NCBI GenBank assembly: GCA_034696485.1
Contig: JAQIWT010000067.1
Location: 1 to 41,039 of the forward strand
Direction of reading: 5' to 3'
Source: Isohypsibius dastychi
Taxonomy: Eukaryota; Tardigrada; Eutardigrada; Parachela; Isohypsibiidae
DNA: 41,039 bases
A program made the position numbers and the translations under genes. The number at the start of each line of letters is the position of its first letter. Within the stretch, counting starts at the first letter, position 1. Positions 1 through 9,981 of this stretch are shown in pieces. The notes beneath the pieces were generated by a model. It had not been told where the DNA came from. It ran no database searches and was given only the letters and a program-made list of their open reading frames with translations.

Positions 1-992
1 GGGATTCTGGAAAGCGTACAAACATTTTGCTAAACCCCCTGGACGGTCAACCCCTTCGGGGGTTCGCTTGCATGTTTGCCGTTTTAGACTCTTCATTTGG
101 TAACAACAACACAGTAACCGTTTCGCTACCGGTTACTTGAGAAATCGTAGACTGGCAGACAGCCCCCCTGCCAGAGATATGGTAGGAGGCACGAAACTGT
201 TGTAAGTGCGAATTTTATGGTGATTACGAATATCTTTAATAACTATTGCAAATGAATATCTTCCCGTAATTTCGACAGATTTGTCCGCATAATATGGCTC
301 CCAGAAGCCCAAAACAGGAACCAAGACTTGCCAAAGCTCGGTTGAAATTACCTTATAGCGCGATAATCCCGCCCACCCAAGCTGTGATTGGTTTGGAGCA
401 GCAGACATTGCGGCGCCACTGTGACGTCGGTGTGTGAAATTCCACAGGTCGGTGGTCAAAAGTCTGATTCACGCAAACTTTTTCCAAATTCTATATTTGA
501 CGAGATTTGATCGTTTACAGAAGTCCTTTTCATTTGGCACCACGGTGGATACAAATTTGTGCTTATCGGAGTTGTGTCAGAATCAGCTGTCCTTAAGTTG
601 GGTTATTGCTTCTACGGCAGCTTTGATCTCTCCGTATCTGTGACGTTTCACATTTTTCCTAGTTTTCGATTGATAATTGTCTTTGTACCCCGTGGACGCC
701 TCCGATAATGCGAGAGGACATGTCTGAACGAGTTAGCAGGTCATAACGCATTATCCTGCTCATCTGACATCATCCGTCTGGTCTGCCATGCACGGAATTA
801 TCGGAATTTATCAAACCGAGAATATCAGTGCGAAAAAGTCTGGCGGAGTCTCGCGCATCCACAAAATTGTCCTGGCGGTTTTTTCGTGACAAATTTTCGA
901 CGGATGAATTTGATATCGCACTGGATCGTCCCTGATTTGGATCTGTTTTGTTTGGGGTCGACTATCCAAGTCTGCCACTTTTTGCAAGAATA
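1..992. other. 5' flank of the SMOC-like gene, no gene recognised
   Basis: No convincing coding sequence is visible; the short open frames on both strands (for example on the minus strand at 133-459) show no family motif. The stretch at about 360-400 has a GC-box-like CCCGCCC and an inverted CCAAT (ATTGG) about 20 nt apart, and TGACGTCGG at about 421 resembles a CRE. This could be promoter sequence for the plus-strand gene starting at 993. A perfect UUCG-capped hairpin lies at 49-64. A 3'-splice-like TTTTTGCAAG lies just before the start codon. Confidence 0.35.
49..64. other. UUCG-tetraloop hairpin
   Basis: AACCCC-TTCG-GGGGTT forms a perfect 6-bp stem capped by the very stable cUUCGg loop. 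It has no gene context that I can read at the window edge. Confidence 0.7.
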
Positions 993-3900
993 ATGCATTT
1001 TACCACAACCGGATTGCTGAATGTGGCGTTTATATTGTCAATTGTTTTGGATAAATCGTATGGAGGACAATTTCAGGTATCAAACGTTTTATTTTAAACT
1101 GATTAATTTTTCCATGTACGTTGAAAATCTGATCCATCCGAAATCATTGAAGCATATTTACGTATTTGGAAAGAGACCTGTTTTAGCCAATTAAAAGACG
1201 AATTTTGCAGAGATCTTCGGCCTCTGTGGCCAGTTTTTAATTTCTTTGCTCAAAAAAACTTGAAATGTTATGGGTTGAGAGAACATAGCTAATCTATCAA
1301 GCATAAAAAATCGTGATATTTTCCGGCAGTTTTCAAATGTTTGGGTGTTCGAGGTGTTATACGAAATTATTAATTGTTCTTGTATAGCAGCGTTCCGATC
1401 TCAAACGTCGGCATGTCGGGATATGATTAAGTGTCTATGAAGATGTAGCTCGAGTTGAATTTGTTATCGGCCCATCCCAAGAGATATTCTTCAAGTGAAA
1501 CCCGATGAAACAGCGAACATCTCAAGTAAATAAAAACTGATTCATCCTTATCATCGCGGTTCAAAAGAGTAACCGACATATTATCGTAGAGGAATTTCAT
1601 TTCGAAACACGTCATAACATCTTCAGTTTCGGCGGCGGTGAAACTTAATCTTATCACCAAAAATTACAATTTTACGAAATTTCAATTTTAAGATCATTTG
1701 TTTGTTAGCAACATGAAGTTGTACAGTTATTTCTTATTTATAAAATTTCAAGTTAGAAAAGATAATTAGTTGACTTATGCCAGAAATCAGGCTGGAATGA
1801 ATACGTACATTAAACCTGTTGTTCCGGAATAACGGATAGGTGACAGCTACGCACACGTGCAGGGCGGAAAGTGGCAGTACAAATTGGTGTCTTCTCTAAT
1901 GAAAGATTACATCGATCTGATCTTTGTTCAAAGGTAGCTTCTGGCTAATTTAGCTTTCATTGCGTCAGCTCAGGCACTTCTTTTATAGAGCATCTATCCC
2001 CCGCTGAGCTATCAAACCTTTAAAATGAGATGCCTGCGTGAAAATAGACACTATATGATTGAATTGAAATAAATGAGTATTTTATTTGTCTCCCCATTTT
2101 TTTGTACTTTGGCTGGAGATCCTGTTTAGGGGTTCAAGAACCTCGCATTTTGCCAATAAAGTCGTCAACATATCTGCTTAGAGCAAGTTCGTACACAGGT
2201 GCACCGCGAAAACGATAAATGCTGCTTTCGGCGTCTTCGAATTTTCTTATAATATATTCCTGCCATGAATGAGACACGTGCACAAATTCATTATTTTCCC
2301 ACGATGGATAATCAAAAGATTTGAATCAAAGTTTGGGCTTGAATTGCTCGAGTCAGTAGGCTGGTTTAATGGCGGTAAATGCGTATTGAAGAATATAACT
2401 TTGCAGCTGTATGTGTTTAGTGTGGCATCGGATTGGGCAAACTGAATAAGCAAAGATGTCCACGTGTTTTTGCGGTACACCTGCACACATATTTATACTA
2501 CTTTGCTAACCAAATAATACGAAGCTTTCCTGAAATCAATTAAACGGTAATATCAGAAAAGGAAATAACAAAGCAAACGAAATTTGCAAAAACTATGTGC
2601 TGCATCTCCCTTTTTTTCTTTTCGGCAACTTAATATACATTTTTAGCCCGCCATCAATCTAACTCATTTTTTAGCATTTGCTTAATTCCGGGGAACAAGA
2701 GTGCGATATTGAATGCCCTGCCGATCCGAAATCCAGTTTCTGCGGGACCGACGGAAGAATATACCGGTAATGTTGTCGCAAAAATACTCAAACGGATTTT
2801 TTACCGTTTTGTTTGCAGATCTTTATGTGAGATTGAGAAGGCAAACTGTGAAGGTCACCCAGTTTCGGTGAAAAATGTTGGCAGCTGCCCAGGTAATAGA
2901 TTCAAATGACTATTCACTTCAGGCTACAATTCAGTTTAAATTCGTGCCCGGTTCTGACATATTTTGTATGACTTGCAGATACTTCAAGATGTTTCATGGA
3001 ACGGAAACATGCGCAAGAAATGGCCCGCAAGCCTGGTGAGGAAAAATAGGCAATACCAAAGCCTTACGCTACTACGTAGATAGCGTTAGGCTTTGGCAAT
3101 ACTCATTTTCTGGTATAACAACGATATTATTTGTTCAGCGGCCGGCATTTTCATCCCAGAGTGCAACGAAGACGGATCTTATCAAGGTGAAATTCAGACA
3201 GTCAGAATATTCATAAACGAAACGTTCAATGAGAACTCATTGTAACAGATTCTCAGTGTCATCTGGGAAGTGGATACTGCTGGTGCGTGGATAAGCAGGG
3301 TAAACCCATCCCAGGCTCGTCTGCCCGCTTTTTCCGGCCTAACTGCCAGACTTACCGTAAAGATTCCGGTCTTATGTGTCACACAGGCGGGTTCACTTTT
3401 TTCGTTTTAGAAAATTCCAATAGCCATAAAAGAACATCTCGAGGAAGGAAAGCTCGAAACAGTAAATCACAGTCTTTCTGTATTACGCCGAACTCAAGTC
3501 GTATTCAATGCGTTTCAATTTAGGTTGCACTATCAACGAGAGAAAAGAATTCAACGAAAATATGGTTCAGATATTTGGATCCGAATATAACAGGAGCACG
3601 AATCGTGAGACCGGTAAAAATATTTTCGACAGCCGGGTTCGAAATTTTTTTATGCATAGTTTACCACAGATTCGCCGAAAACATCTCTCGCGGTCCGCAT
3701 TGTGAACTGGAAATTCGGACAGCTAGACACAAACAATAATCAGCAACTAAACAAACTTGAGCTGAGAGATCTGAGAAAGATGGTCAGGAAGATTGTCCGG
3801 CCGAAGCCGTGTGCTCGAACTTTCACGCAATATTGTGATCTGGACCAAGATAAGGTCATAACTCGACCAGAATGGGAAGTCTGCCTGGACGCGGTGCAAT

Positions 3901-5488
3901 CAGGTTCGTTCAAGATATGTGTCAAAAGAGGTTTTTAACTTGAGGTCACAAATTATTACAGAAAAAAGTCAGACAGAACCGCTGAAAATTCCGATGACGG
4001 AGCCACCCGTAGCTGTTGGTTCGGTTGGTTCGATCCAACCACAGACGTCTGCACCGATTCTTCCGATGATGGGTTCGCCACCACCACGAAAAATGGAGAA
4101 ACCTCTTGTTCCGAAAAGGCAGATTCCTCTTTCTTGGCGGTCGGAATCGGAAGAATCGTTTTCATTCGGAGGAGTAGATATGCTCCTCGAAGTCGCCCCG
4201 GTGAACGCCACGGAGAAGAGGAAAGATCCAACCAAGAAGAGTAAGTCAACATTATAATTCGTTTTATAGATTTTTCGGTACGTATTCGCAAAACGGGTCG
4301 TGTAAAGCGCTGGGAGACATTTAATTCAGGATATCCTTCAGGGTAACCTGGATATCCAAACCCCCGAGCATTTTATTAGTTTTCTTGTCATGCAAAATGG
4401 GATGTTTTTCTAAACTTATGTTTTTTATTGAAGAGCGGCCCAGTTGTCTGGCGGAACATTCCAAGGCTGTGATGAAACAACGACGAGACCCATCAGCTGG
4501 TAATGATCAAATTACATCGCGATTTGATGACCTTTGGAGTTCCCATGTGGAATATAAACTGGAATTTGTGCACTTCCGTCAGTTGTTAACAGGTTTTTGT
4601 TTCAGGAACATACGTACCTAACTGTGATAAGTCTGGCAAGTACGCTCTGGTCCAGTGTCATCCAGCTACTGGCTTTTGTTGGTGTGTAAACCCGGAAAAT
4701 GGGCGACCCGTTCCACAGACTTCCACGCACAATGCGCAACCAAATTGTAATCAAGCAGCTCATCGGCCCTTGAGAGGTATTTGACTGTTTCCTTTAATGA
4801 ACAAACTACATTGAACTTTCATTAAAATTTGATTTCATTGACGTGATTAAATTTGTTAGAATTTAATTCATAAAATTTTAAACACGAGTATGATTTTTAG
4901 GGTGTCCGGGACCACTGAGAGAATCATTCTTCGCAAATCTGACATCAGTGATCTCAGCGGAAATGATGGAATCATTTTCAGCTAACCGGTACTTGTGTTT
5001 TTTGTTCCGTTTTGTTTCTGTTTTGATCGCTGAAATCTCTCGGCAGCAACAAATCATCAGTTGTCATTGATTTTCGGCCTTCCATCGATGACGCAGTGAA
5101 ATGGAAGTTTCGGACGCTCGATCTGAACGGGAATGCGGTTTGTTACGAAAATTTCCAAGCTGACTTCATCCTTTATCGCGCTATCGTTTTTGTGTAGCTT
5201 ATCGAAAGAAGTGAATGGAAATTGTTCAAGCAGTCGATTCTGGACTCGGAAACGCTGAAGATATGCGGGCGGCGATTGTTTAAATTCTGTGATGGTGACG
5301 ATAACAAGAAAGTTTCGATTGAAGAGTGGCTGCGCTGCACTTCACCCAAAAGTAAAGATTGTTACCGTACTCTTATATTTTATCAAAAAGTAAACAGCAG
5401 TTTTGTTTTTCTAGAGCCGCAAAGAATTCCTCCAAAACCGATTCACAGAGGGCCAAATCCCTTGGATAGGTTTCTGAAAGCGGACTGA
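993..5488 (+). CDS. SMOC-like secreted modular calcium-binding protein
   Basis: Sixteen exons: 993-1076, 2675-2766, 2819-2892, 2979-3035, 3139-3186, 3249-3356, 3411-3461, 3524-3613, 3670-3903, 3962-4240, 4434-4499, 4606-4776, 4901-4988, 5047-5137, 5198-5351, 5415-5488. They join in phase to 586 aa plus TGA. Exon 1 encodes a 28-aa signal-peptide-like leader. Next comes a Kazal/follistatin-like module (CGTDGRIY, then CEIEKANCEG), a thyroglobulin type-1 module (IPECNEDGSYQ, YCWCV) and an EC-type EF-hand pair (DTNNNQQLNKLE, DLDQDKVITRPEW). A Pro/Ser/Lys-rich linker is encoded by exon 10. A second thyroglobulin-1 module (VPNCDKSGKY, FCWCV) and a second EC-like EF-hand pair (DLNGNALIERSEW, DGDDNKKVSIEEW) follow. 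The product should be an extracellular matrix modulator of growth-factor signalling, as known for SMOC/Pentagone proteins. The FS-TY-EC-linker-TY-EC order suggests an internal TY-EC duplication; vertebrate SMOC has a single EC module at its end. Confidence 0.88.
1077..2674 (+). other. Large intron 1 of the SMOC-like gene
   Basis: This 1.6-kb intron separates the signal-peptide exon from the Kazal exon and is the longest intact host intron in the window. It is AT-rich. Minus-strand open frames at 1427-1660 and 2247-2486 show no recognisable domain or codon bias, so I do not call a nested gene. It could hold enhancers; nothing specific is visible. Confidence 0.6.
3056..3096. repeat. 41-nt near-perfect palindrome in a SMOC intron
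   Basis: CCAAAGCCT at 3056-3064 pairs with AGGCTTTGG at 3088-3096. The arms continue inward, with one mismatch each side of ACGCTA/TAGCGT, to the self-complementary CTACGTAG at 3072-3079. It lies wholly within intron 4 (3036-3138). It may be a short hairpin or the remnant of a small foldback element. Confidence 0.8.
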
Positions 5489-5508
5489 GATTTTTGCCTC
5501 GAATTGTT

Positions 5509-5700
5509 TTTATTTTTTGACGCGCATGGAGGCTGCGAAATTCAAAGATCTTGTTTTAACAAGCCGATCACAGTTTTATACCAAAGTTTCAAAACGTTTG
5601 TGTTTTAAATTTAATCGTGCGTAATTGGCACCGGTCCGCTCAACTTTTGTACAATTATAGGTTTCTGTTTTAAATGAAAATTTCGACAATGAAGAATAAA
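5509..5700. promoter_or_regulatory. Convergent poly(A) signals of SMOC-like and DNAJC4-like genes
   Basis: AATAAA at 5695-5700 on the plus strand lies about 210 nt past the SMOC stop. TTTATT at 5509-5514, which is AATAAA on the minus strand, lies about 215 nt past the DNAJC4-like stop. Each signal sits next to the other gene's stop codon, so the two 3' UTRs probably overlap almost completely as antisense. Confidence 0.5.
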
Positions 5701-5727
5701 TTATCACAAGTGCCTCCATGACGATTT

Positions 5728-6211
5728 TCATGAAGACATCCGTTCATCTTCATCGGTTGAATCTGCTTGGGGAGACCCAAGTCTGCTGATGAATTCGTCC
5801 CAGTTTTCCAGGTTGCTGGAAAAAAAATCCGTGGATCGCAGTAAGACGAGGTGCAATCCGCAATCAAACTACTCACTCAGCTTTCTTCCGGATTTCTGCA
5901 TATCGCTCAGCGTTTTTCTGGCTGGCATATTGCACATCGATCTTTCTCAGAAATATTGAGAAACTACAAAACAAAAGATGTGAATTTCCCTGCTGTCGAG
6001 AAATATTCAACGGTGTCTGACAAACCGATATGACAGAAAATGCAGGAAAAAACCGAAGAGAATCAAGATGATGCAGTAGCCGGCAAAAGTCCTGTTGGAG
6101 ACGCGTGACCATCCTCTCACGCTATAATAATTTGGATGACCAGTGGGTGTTCGTTGCTGCTTCGGAAAATTCATTTCTTTGTAAAATTCCCGTAATTTTT
6201 CTTCGGCGGCG
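5728..6211 (-). CDS. DNAJC4-like J-protein, exons 4-6 (C-terminal part)
   Basis: Minus-strand exons 6211-6026, 5963-5877 and 5815-5728 (stop TGA) are in phase with the upstream exons that now lie beyond the retrotransposon (23008-23707). Exon 4 carries a conserved NYYSVRGWSRVSNR stretch followed by one hydrophobic segment (GYCIILILFGFFLHFLSY), the single membrane anchor expected after the J-domain in DNAJC4-type proteins. The tail is acidic, ending DEDERMSS. The whole protein is 251 aa. The 3' splice site ends at 6212, with CTACACAG on the coding strand, and the insertion point is 42 nt away inside the intron. No frameshift or stop was found in these exons, so the gene is structurally intact apart from the insertion. 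Confidence 0.85.
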
Positions 6212-6249
6212 CTGTGTAGAACAAACTATCAGACACAAAGCGAGAAACA

Positions 6250-6253
6250 CTAC
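6250..6253. repeat. Left target-site duplication (CTAC)
   Basis: CTAC directly precedes the 5' LTR and recurs at 22989-22992 directly after the 3' LTR. An A next to each copy could make it 5 bp, but that A also fits the canonical CA end of the LTR. Confidence 0.85.
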
Positions 6254-7004
6254 TGTTATGTCCCATCGATCCGGAATGGATCTCTGAGCATAACAGTCTT
6301 TATTTATTACTTTTCAGATCGTTTCCGGCTACTGGAAGCCACGCCATATCTCGGACAGAATGATGTCACCTGTGTTGCTGAAGAATGATGTAATCTTGGA
6401 TTCCCCGCTCAAACCGGAAACACCTACTCTTTATGATGTAAGCTCGGTCTCTCTGTTTCAATCTGTACAAATCTAATCGAGATTGGTCCTATGTTTTTAT
6501 GCTGTCTTTTATTGGCTACTGCACTAGCCGCGCCCACTTTAAAACATAGTAGCTTCTGCAAGATCTTTAGTTGAACTTCACTCTTCTTACCCAAATCGCT
6601 CTTGCAACCCCATTATCTTCAATAAAGATTCTTTGGTTCCTGCGATTGACCGTTTGACAGTCTGTCTGATAAGAACATATCTTGTCACATTCCGAGGACT
6701 GATCTTGTACGGCTGTTGAGGTATCTCCAGCCCTGATACATTACTTCTTGGAAGATCCAGAGGACTGATCTTGTACGCCTGTCGAGGTATCTCCGGGCCT
6801 GATACATTACTCCTCCGTCCCCAGATCTCTGCACTCGTGAGGAACGCTCTTTGCCTTGCTGCGCTTCTCGAACGATAGAGATCCGTCCCCGAGCTGAAGT
6901 CTTCATTGACGGCAGTTCACCCCCGCCAGGCAGAAATCATCCCTGAAGACCGAGAACGTGACGAGATATACTCTATTCCTGGCCAGGAATTGTGAGATAT
7001 TTCA
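6254..7004 (+). repeat. 5' LTR
   Basis: It begins TGTTATG and ends TTCA. The first 7 bp recur inverted about 35 nt inside the LTR (CATAACA). A TATA-like TTTAAAA at about 6538 and the poly(A) signal AATAAA at 6621-6626 bracket the likely R region, so transcription probably starts near 6565-6575. Two 52-bp direct repeats lie at 6694-6745 and 6760-6811. From the presumed transcription start to the LTR end there is no ATG. The LTR matches the 3' copy at an offset of 15,984 bp with no difference that I could see. Confidence 0.95.
6694..6811 (+). repeat. 52-bp tandem direct repeats inside the LTR
   Basis: Units at 6694-6745 and 6760-6811 start GAGGACTGATCTTGTACG and end GATACATTACT, with a few substitutions and a 14-nt spacer. 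They lie downstream of the poly(A) signal, in U5 or late R. The same pair is present in the 3' LTR at about 22678-22795. Confidence 0.85.
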
Positions 7005-7006
7005 TT

Positions 7007-7022
7007 TGGCGCCCAACGTTGG
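7007..7022 (+). promoter_or_regulatory. Primer-binding site, tRNA-Lys(CUU)-like
   Basis: TGGCGCCCAACGT starts 2 nt after the 5' LTR and is followed by TGG. From recall, metazoan tRNA-Lys(CUU) ends CACGTTGGGCG plus CCA, which is complementary to the first 13 nt. The match breaks at the next base and then resumes for two. Confidence 0.75.
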
Positions 7023-7063
7023 TCTTCCGTCAAAAGAGGATCAGCTAAGGAACGGAAAGCCCA

Positions 7064-7069
7064 GTAAGA
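7064..7069 (+). promoter_or_regulatory. Candidate leader splice donor
   Basis: CCA|GTAAGA is a good 5' splice site between the primer-binding site and the first AUG. That is the position used by retroviruses to make subgenomic mRNA. Joined to the acceptor ending at 18387 it would place the next ORF's ATG first in the message. This is an inference from motifs only. Confidence 0.45.
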
Positions 7070-7104
7070 ATCTCTTGTTTTATCCCTCATCACCAGGAAA
7101 AGCA

Positions 7105-9981
7105 ATGGAGAAAGGAAAAGAAGAGGACGCAAAAATTGCATCATCATCACCGATTGCATCATCAGCGTTTCCGCCAGTACCACCATCAGTTCCGTACGCA
7201 ATTCAATCATCTACTGCAGGAACGGAAATCAGCACCGCCAACAGTGCTGTGGAGGAATCCCAGCCACCACCTGCTGGAAAAGGAGGAAAAGGAAAGCCAA
7301 AAGTCAAGAAGGCTTCCTCCGTCAACCCTGCTGCCGTCATCAGCAGCATTCCTCCTTCATCAACGCCGGAATCGCCATCGACATCATCAGTGGCAGCGTT
7401 GGAGAGAAAGTCGGGAATCTATGAACACCAAATCAAGAGCGCCGAAACTTCCAACGGACAACTCGGCGGAACTCAAGACTTCCCTGTCACCAGAAGAGGA
7501 ACATTGCGCAATCCAGCTCCATATGTCGCAAAGAAGCGTCAGTATCAACGCAGGCTCATCGAGAAGCAGGAAAAGCTGACCGGAGACGAAGGAAACGTGT
7601 CCCCAGTCAACACTATCATTGATGATGACAGGTCAGACATTGAAGATTCTGAATCAGTAATTGATGCTAACTGTGAACCTTATGATAAAAAGCGTTGCCG
7701 AGCTGTGTGCGGCGGAAGTGCTGTTGGGCCGCATGAATGTACGGCTGAGTGCATGGTGTTGAGAAGTGGTAGCCCCACGAGTGAACTTATGAATGACCTG
7801 AAGGGTGCTAATCAATCTGCAGAAGAGAAACTTAATGACTCAGTCACACTTCCGGTGACTGTTCGAAAACGAACTGAACGGGTTACAGCTTTCGAAATGA
7901 ATGACGAGTCATGGGATACCTTTATGAATCCCGATGGCCTCGAAGTTGATTCAGTTCAAGATAGTAATGATTCTTTTGATGGACAGCTGGAAACTGACGA
8001 TACCTTATTGTTTAAGGAGACTGCCTCAGCCACTCCGCAGCCTAGACATCGCGCGCGTGATCGCCGGGAACAATCAGCTACCGCGGAAAAGAGTGACCAT
8101 AAACTTGACTTCAGCCCTGAGACACCTCCGCCATTAGTAAAGAAATGCCCATCTCCGGCCACAGTCCGACGACGCGAAGTTTTAGCTAGTACCGACAAAC
8201 ATCGCTATCAACGAGGTTTTCAAGTTTTAAGCGGCCATCAACTCATCGAACGATCTGATTATTCAAACTCAACTCGAGAGGAGATTCTAGACGAACTAAA
8301 AGCTGTCAAAGTTCACCTCAAAGAAGCCTTCGAAGCCGAACACGCAATCCGGAAGAAACTCGACTCCCAAGTCATGGACGCCGACCAAGAGGATCTTCTC
8401 AAGTCAGTATTGGAAGATAAAGATGAACTTGCTTTAAAGTATTCTCAGTTAGAGAAAAGCCATCTTGAGTCTTTAAAACTGAATACTAAACTACAAGAAG
8501 ACCTTAAGTCCGCTCAGTTGGCTTTTGAGAAATCTGAGAAGAAGCGTAAGTCTCATGATAAAAAAGCGATTGAGAAAGTGCATCAGTTGGCGGATTCTAG
8601 TAAGGCTCATCAGCAGAGGTGGAATGATAGGTGTCGCGCACTTCAGGCCGATCTGCAGGAAGCTAATGATCTAGTGGAGAGTGCTGATGAACGAAACAAG
8701 TTACTCGTAGCTCAACTCCAGATGGACCCGAAGGAAAGAGCTCAGTTGGCTGACCAACGTAGGGTCTTTCATGACTTCGTTGGAACTTTTGAGAAAGCTA
8801 AACGAGAGAAGGCCGAGGAACTTCAACGGATTGAATCTAACTTACAGATCATCAGAGACCAGCGTACGGAAGAGGTAGACAAGTTAGTCAGCGTGCGAGT
8901 AGAACTTGAGGAAGTTGAGCGACAGATTCGTCAGGCGCAAAGCAGTCATAGCCACTGGAAAACCAGATGCGCTCAGGCCGAAGAACTCAACCGGAAGTTC
9001 CGAGAAGAACACGAACCACCTTCCGTTGTTCCAAAAAACAATCGTTCTCACTCTTCGCACGAATCTACTTTCAGGTATGCCAAGGAACTGACCCTCCCAG
9101 CTTCACAGATCCCTAAAGGGAAGGTACCACAGTCCATCGCTTCCACCGTTACAGAACGGCAAGGTGCTCGCGCCAACAGCCGACAGGTGGCGCCACCCTT
9201 AAGATCGGACACCTATGATTCCGGCGAAGGACCAGTGGACTTTGCGGCCATCCGGCGAAGTGCTGAGATTGAGAACGAACGGCTTATGAATCCTAAGAAG
9301 TACTACCACGCTCAATCAGAAGCGGGGGATAGTATCTCGTCAGCTTCGGCGCTGCATAAGAGCACCAAAGCCACTTCCGTACAACAGTCTTTTAGAAAGG
9401 AACCGGTTCCAAATCCCGATACCCTTCGACCTGGCGAACCCGGCTATGTTAATCCTTTCGCGTTTCGTTACCAAAAGAGCCCGTTTACGGTGCAAACTCA
9501 CGGATACGGGTTCACCCAGCAGAGTCCAGATATGGCACCTCCCCCATCTTATCAATCCAATCCTCCCTCAGTTTCCTGCAGCCCAGGACACCCGAGAAGT
9601 GTACATGGATCATCTCTCCACGAGCAGCATCCACCACCAGAACAACCGGTGGTGTTGCAACAGCGAGCGGCTCCTCGACCCAGAATCGATAAGATGTATA
9701 TGCGAAAACCCTTTACATTCACAGGAGCAATTGATCAGAATGTTGACGAATTCCTTGATTCTGTAGAAAACGCGGCATCCGCAAACCAGGCCACTGCATT
9801 GGAAACAAAGCAAATGCTAGCCAACAGTTTGGAAGGAGCTCCGCATCTTTGGATGAGCCGTTTTGAGAAACAGTACAAGCTTGAACATAATGGAATGGAG
9901 TTGCCTCTTCATGACCTTATCGCAGGGTTGCGCGCCGCTTACCCAGTTCTCAAACAGCCGTTTATCTGGGAAGAGAAATGA
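7105..9981 (+). CDS. Retrotransposon ORF1, Gag-like (extended N-terminus plus first half of capsid)
   Basis: The frame is open upstream into the LTR, but ATG 7105 is the first AUG after the presumed transcription start, giving 958 aa. Residues 1-190 are Ser/Pro/Lys-rich. A Cys/His cluster follows at about nt 7672-7756 (C-x7-C-x3-C-x8-H-x-C-x3-C), possibly zinc-binding. A long charged coiled coil spans about nt 8280-9020, then a Pro/Ser/Gln-rich stretch. The end (from about 9690) begins a retrotransposon capsid (Retrotrans_gag-like) domain: KPFTFTGAIDQNVDEFL, then SLEGAPHLWMSRFEKQY. The domain is not finished when the frame stops. Its second half is in ORF2, which overlaps by ATGA. The very long N-terminal extension is unusual for Gag. 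Confidence 0.8.
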   Translation: MEKGKEEDAKIASSSPIASSAFPPVPPSVPYAIQSSTAGTEISTANSAVEESQPPPAGKGGKGKPKVKKASSVNPAAVISSIPPSSTPESPSTSSVAALERKSGIYEHQIKSAETSNGQLGGTQDFPVTRRGTLRNPAPYVAKKRQYQRRLIEKQEKLTGDEGNVSPVNTIIDDDRSDIEDSESVIDANCEPYDKKRCRAVCGGSAVGPHECTAECMVLRSGSPTSELMNDLKGANQSAEEKLNDSVTLPVTVRKRTERVTAFEMNDESWDTFMNPDGLEVDSVQDSNDSFDGQLETDDTLLFKETASATPQPRHRARDRREQSATAEKSDHKLDFSPETPPPLVKKCPSPATVRRREVLASTDKHRYQRGFQVLSGHQLIERSDYSNSTREEILDELKAVKVHLKEAFEAEHAIRKKLDSQVMDADQEDLLKSVLEDKDELALKYSQLEKSHLESLKLNTKLQEDLKSAQLAFEKSEKKRKSHDKKAIEKVHQLADSSKAHQQRWNDRCRALQADLQEANDLVESADERNKLLVAQLQMDPKERAQLADQRRVFHDFVGTFEKAKREKAEELQRIESNLQIIRDQRTEEVDKLVSVRVELEEVERQIRQAQSSHSHWKTRCAQAEELNRKFREEHEPPSVVPKNNRSHSSHESTFRYAKELTLPASQIPKGKVPQSIASTVTERQGARANSRQVAPPLRSDTYDSGEGPVDFAAIRRSAEIENERLMNPKKYYHAQSEAGDSISSASALHKSTKATSVQQSFRKEPVPNPDTLRPGEPGYVNPFAFRYQKSPFTVQTHGYGFTQQSPDMAPPPSYQSNPPSVSCSPGHPRSVHGSSLHEQHPPPEQPVVLQQRAAPRPRIDKMYMRKPFTFTGAIDQNVDEFLDSVENAASANQATALETKQMLANSLEGAPHLWMSRFEKQYKLEHNGMELPLHDLIAGLRAAYPVLKQPFIWEEK
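9978..9981 (+). promoter_or_regulatory. AUGA stop-start overlap between ORF1 and ORF2
   Basis: The TGA ending ORF1 (9979-9981) shares two bases with the ATG opening ORF2 (9978-9980). The -1 frame is free of stops back to 9915. In that 64-nt overlap I see no X_XXY_YYZ heptamer in ORF1 phase, so coupled reinitiation fits better than slippage. Confidence 0.7.

Noticed and set aside
1427-1660. Nested minus-strand gene in SMOC intron 1
   Set aside because: Short frame without domain, start context or splice partners.
6685-6906. 73-aa minus-strand ORF, identical at 22669-22890
   Set aside because: It lies in the LTR and its internal repeat comes from the 52-bp tandem units; no sign of coding.
6958-7104. 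Upstream extension of ORF1 into the LTR
   Set aside because: It begins with GTG, crosses the primer-binding site and has no ATG; ATG 7105 is the first start in the transcript.
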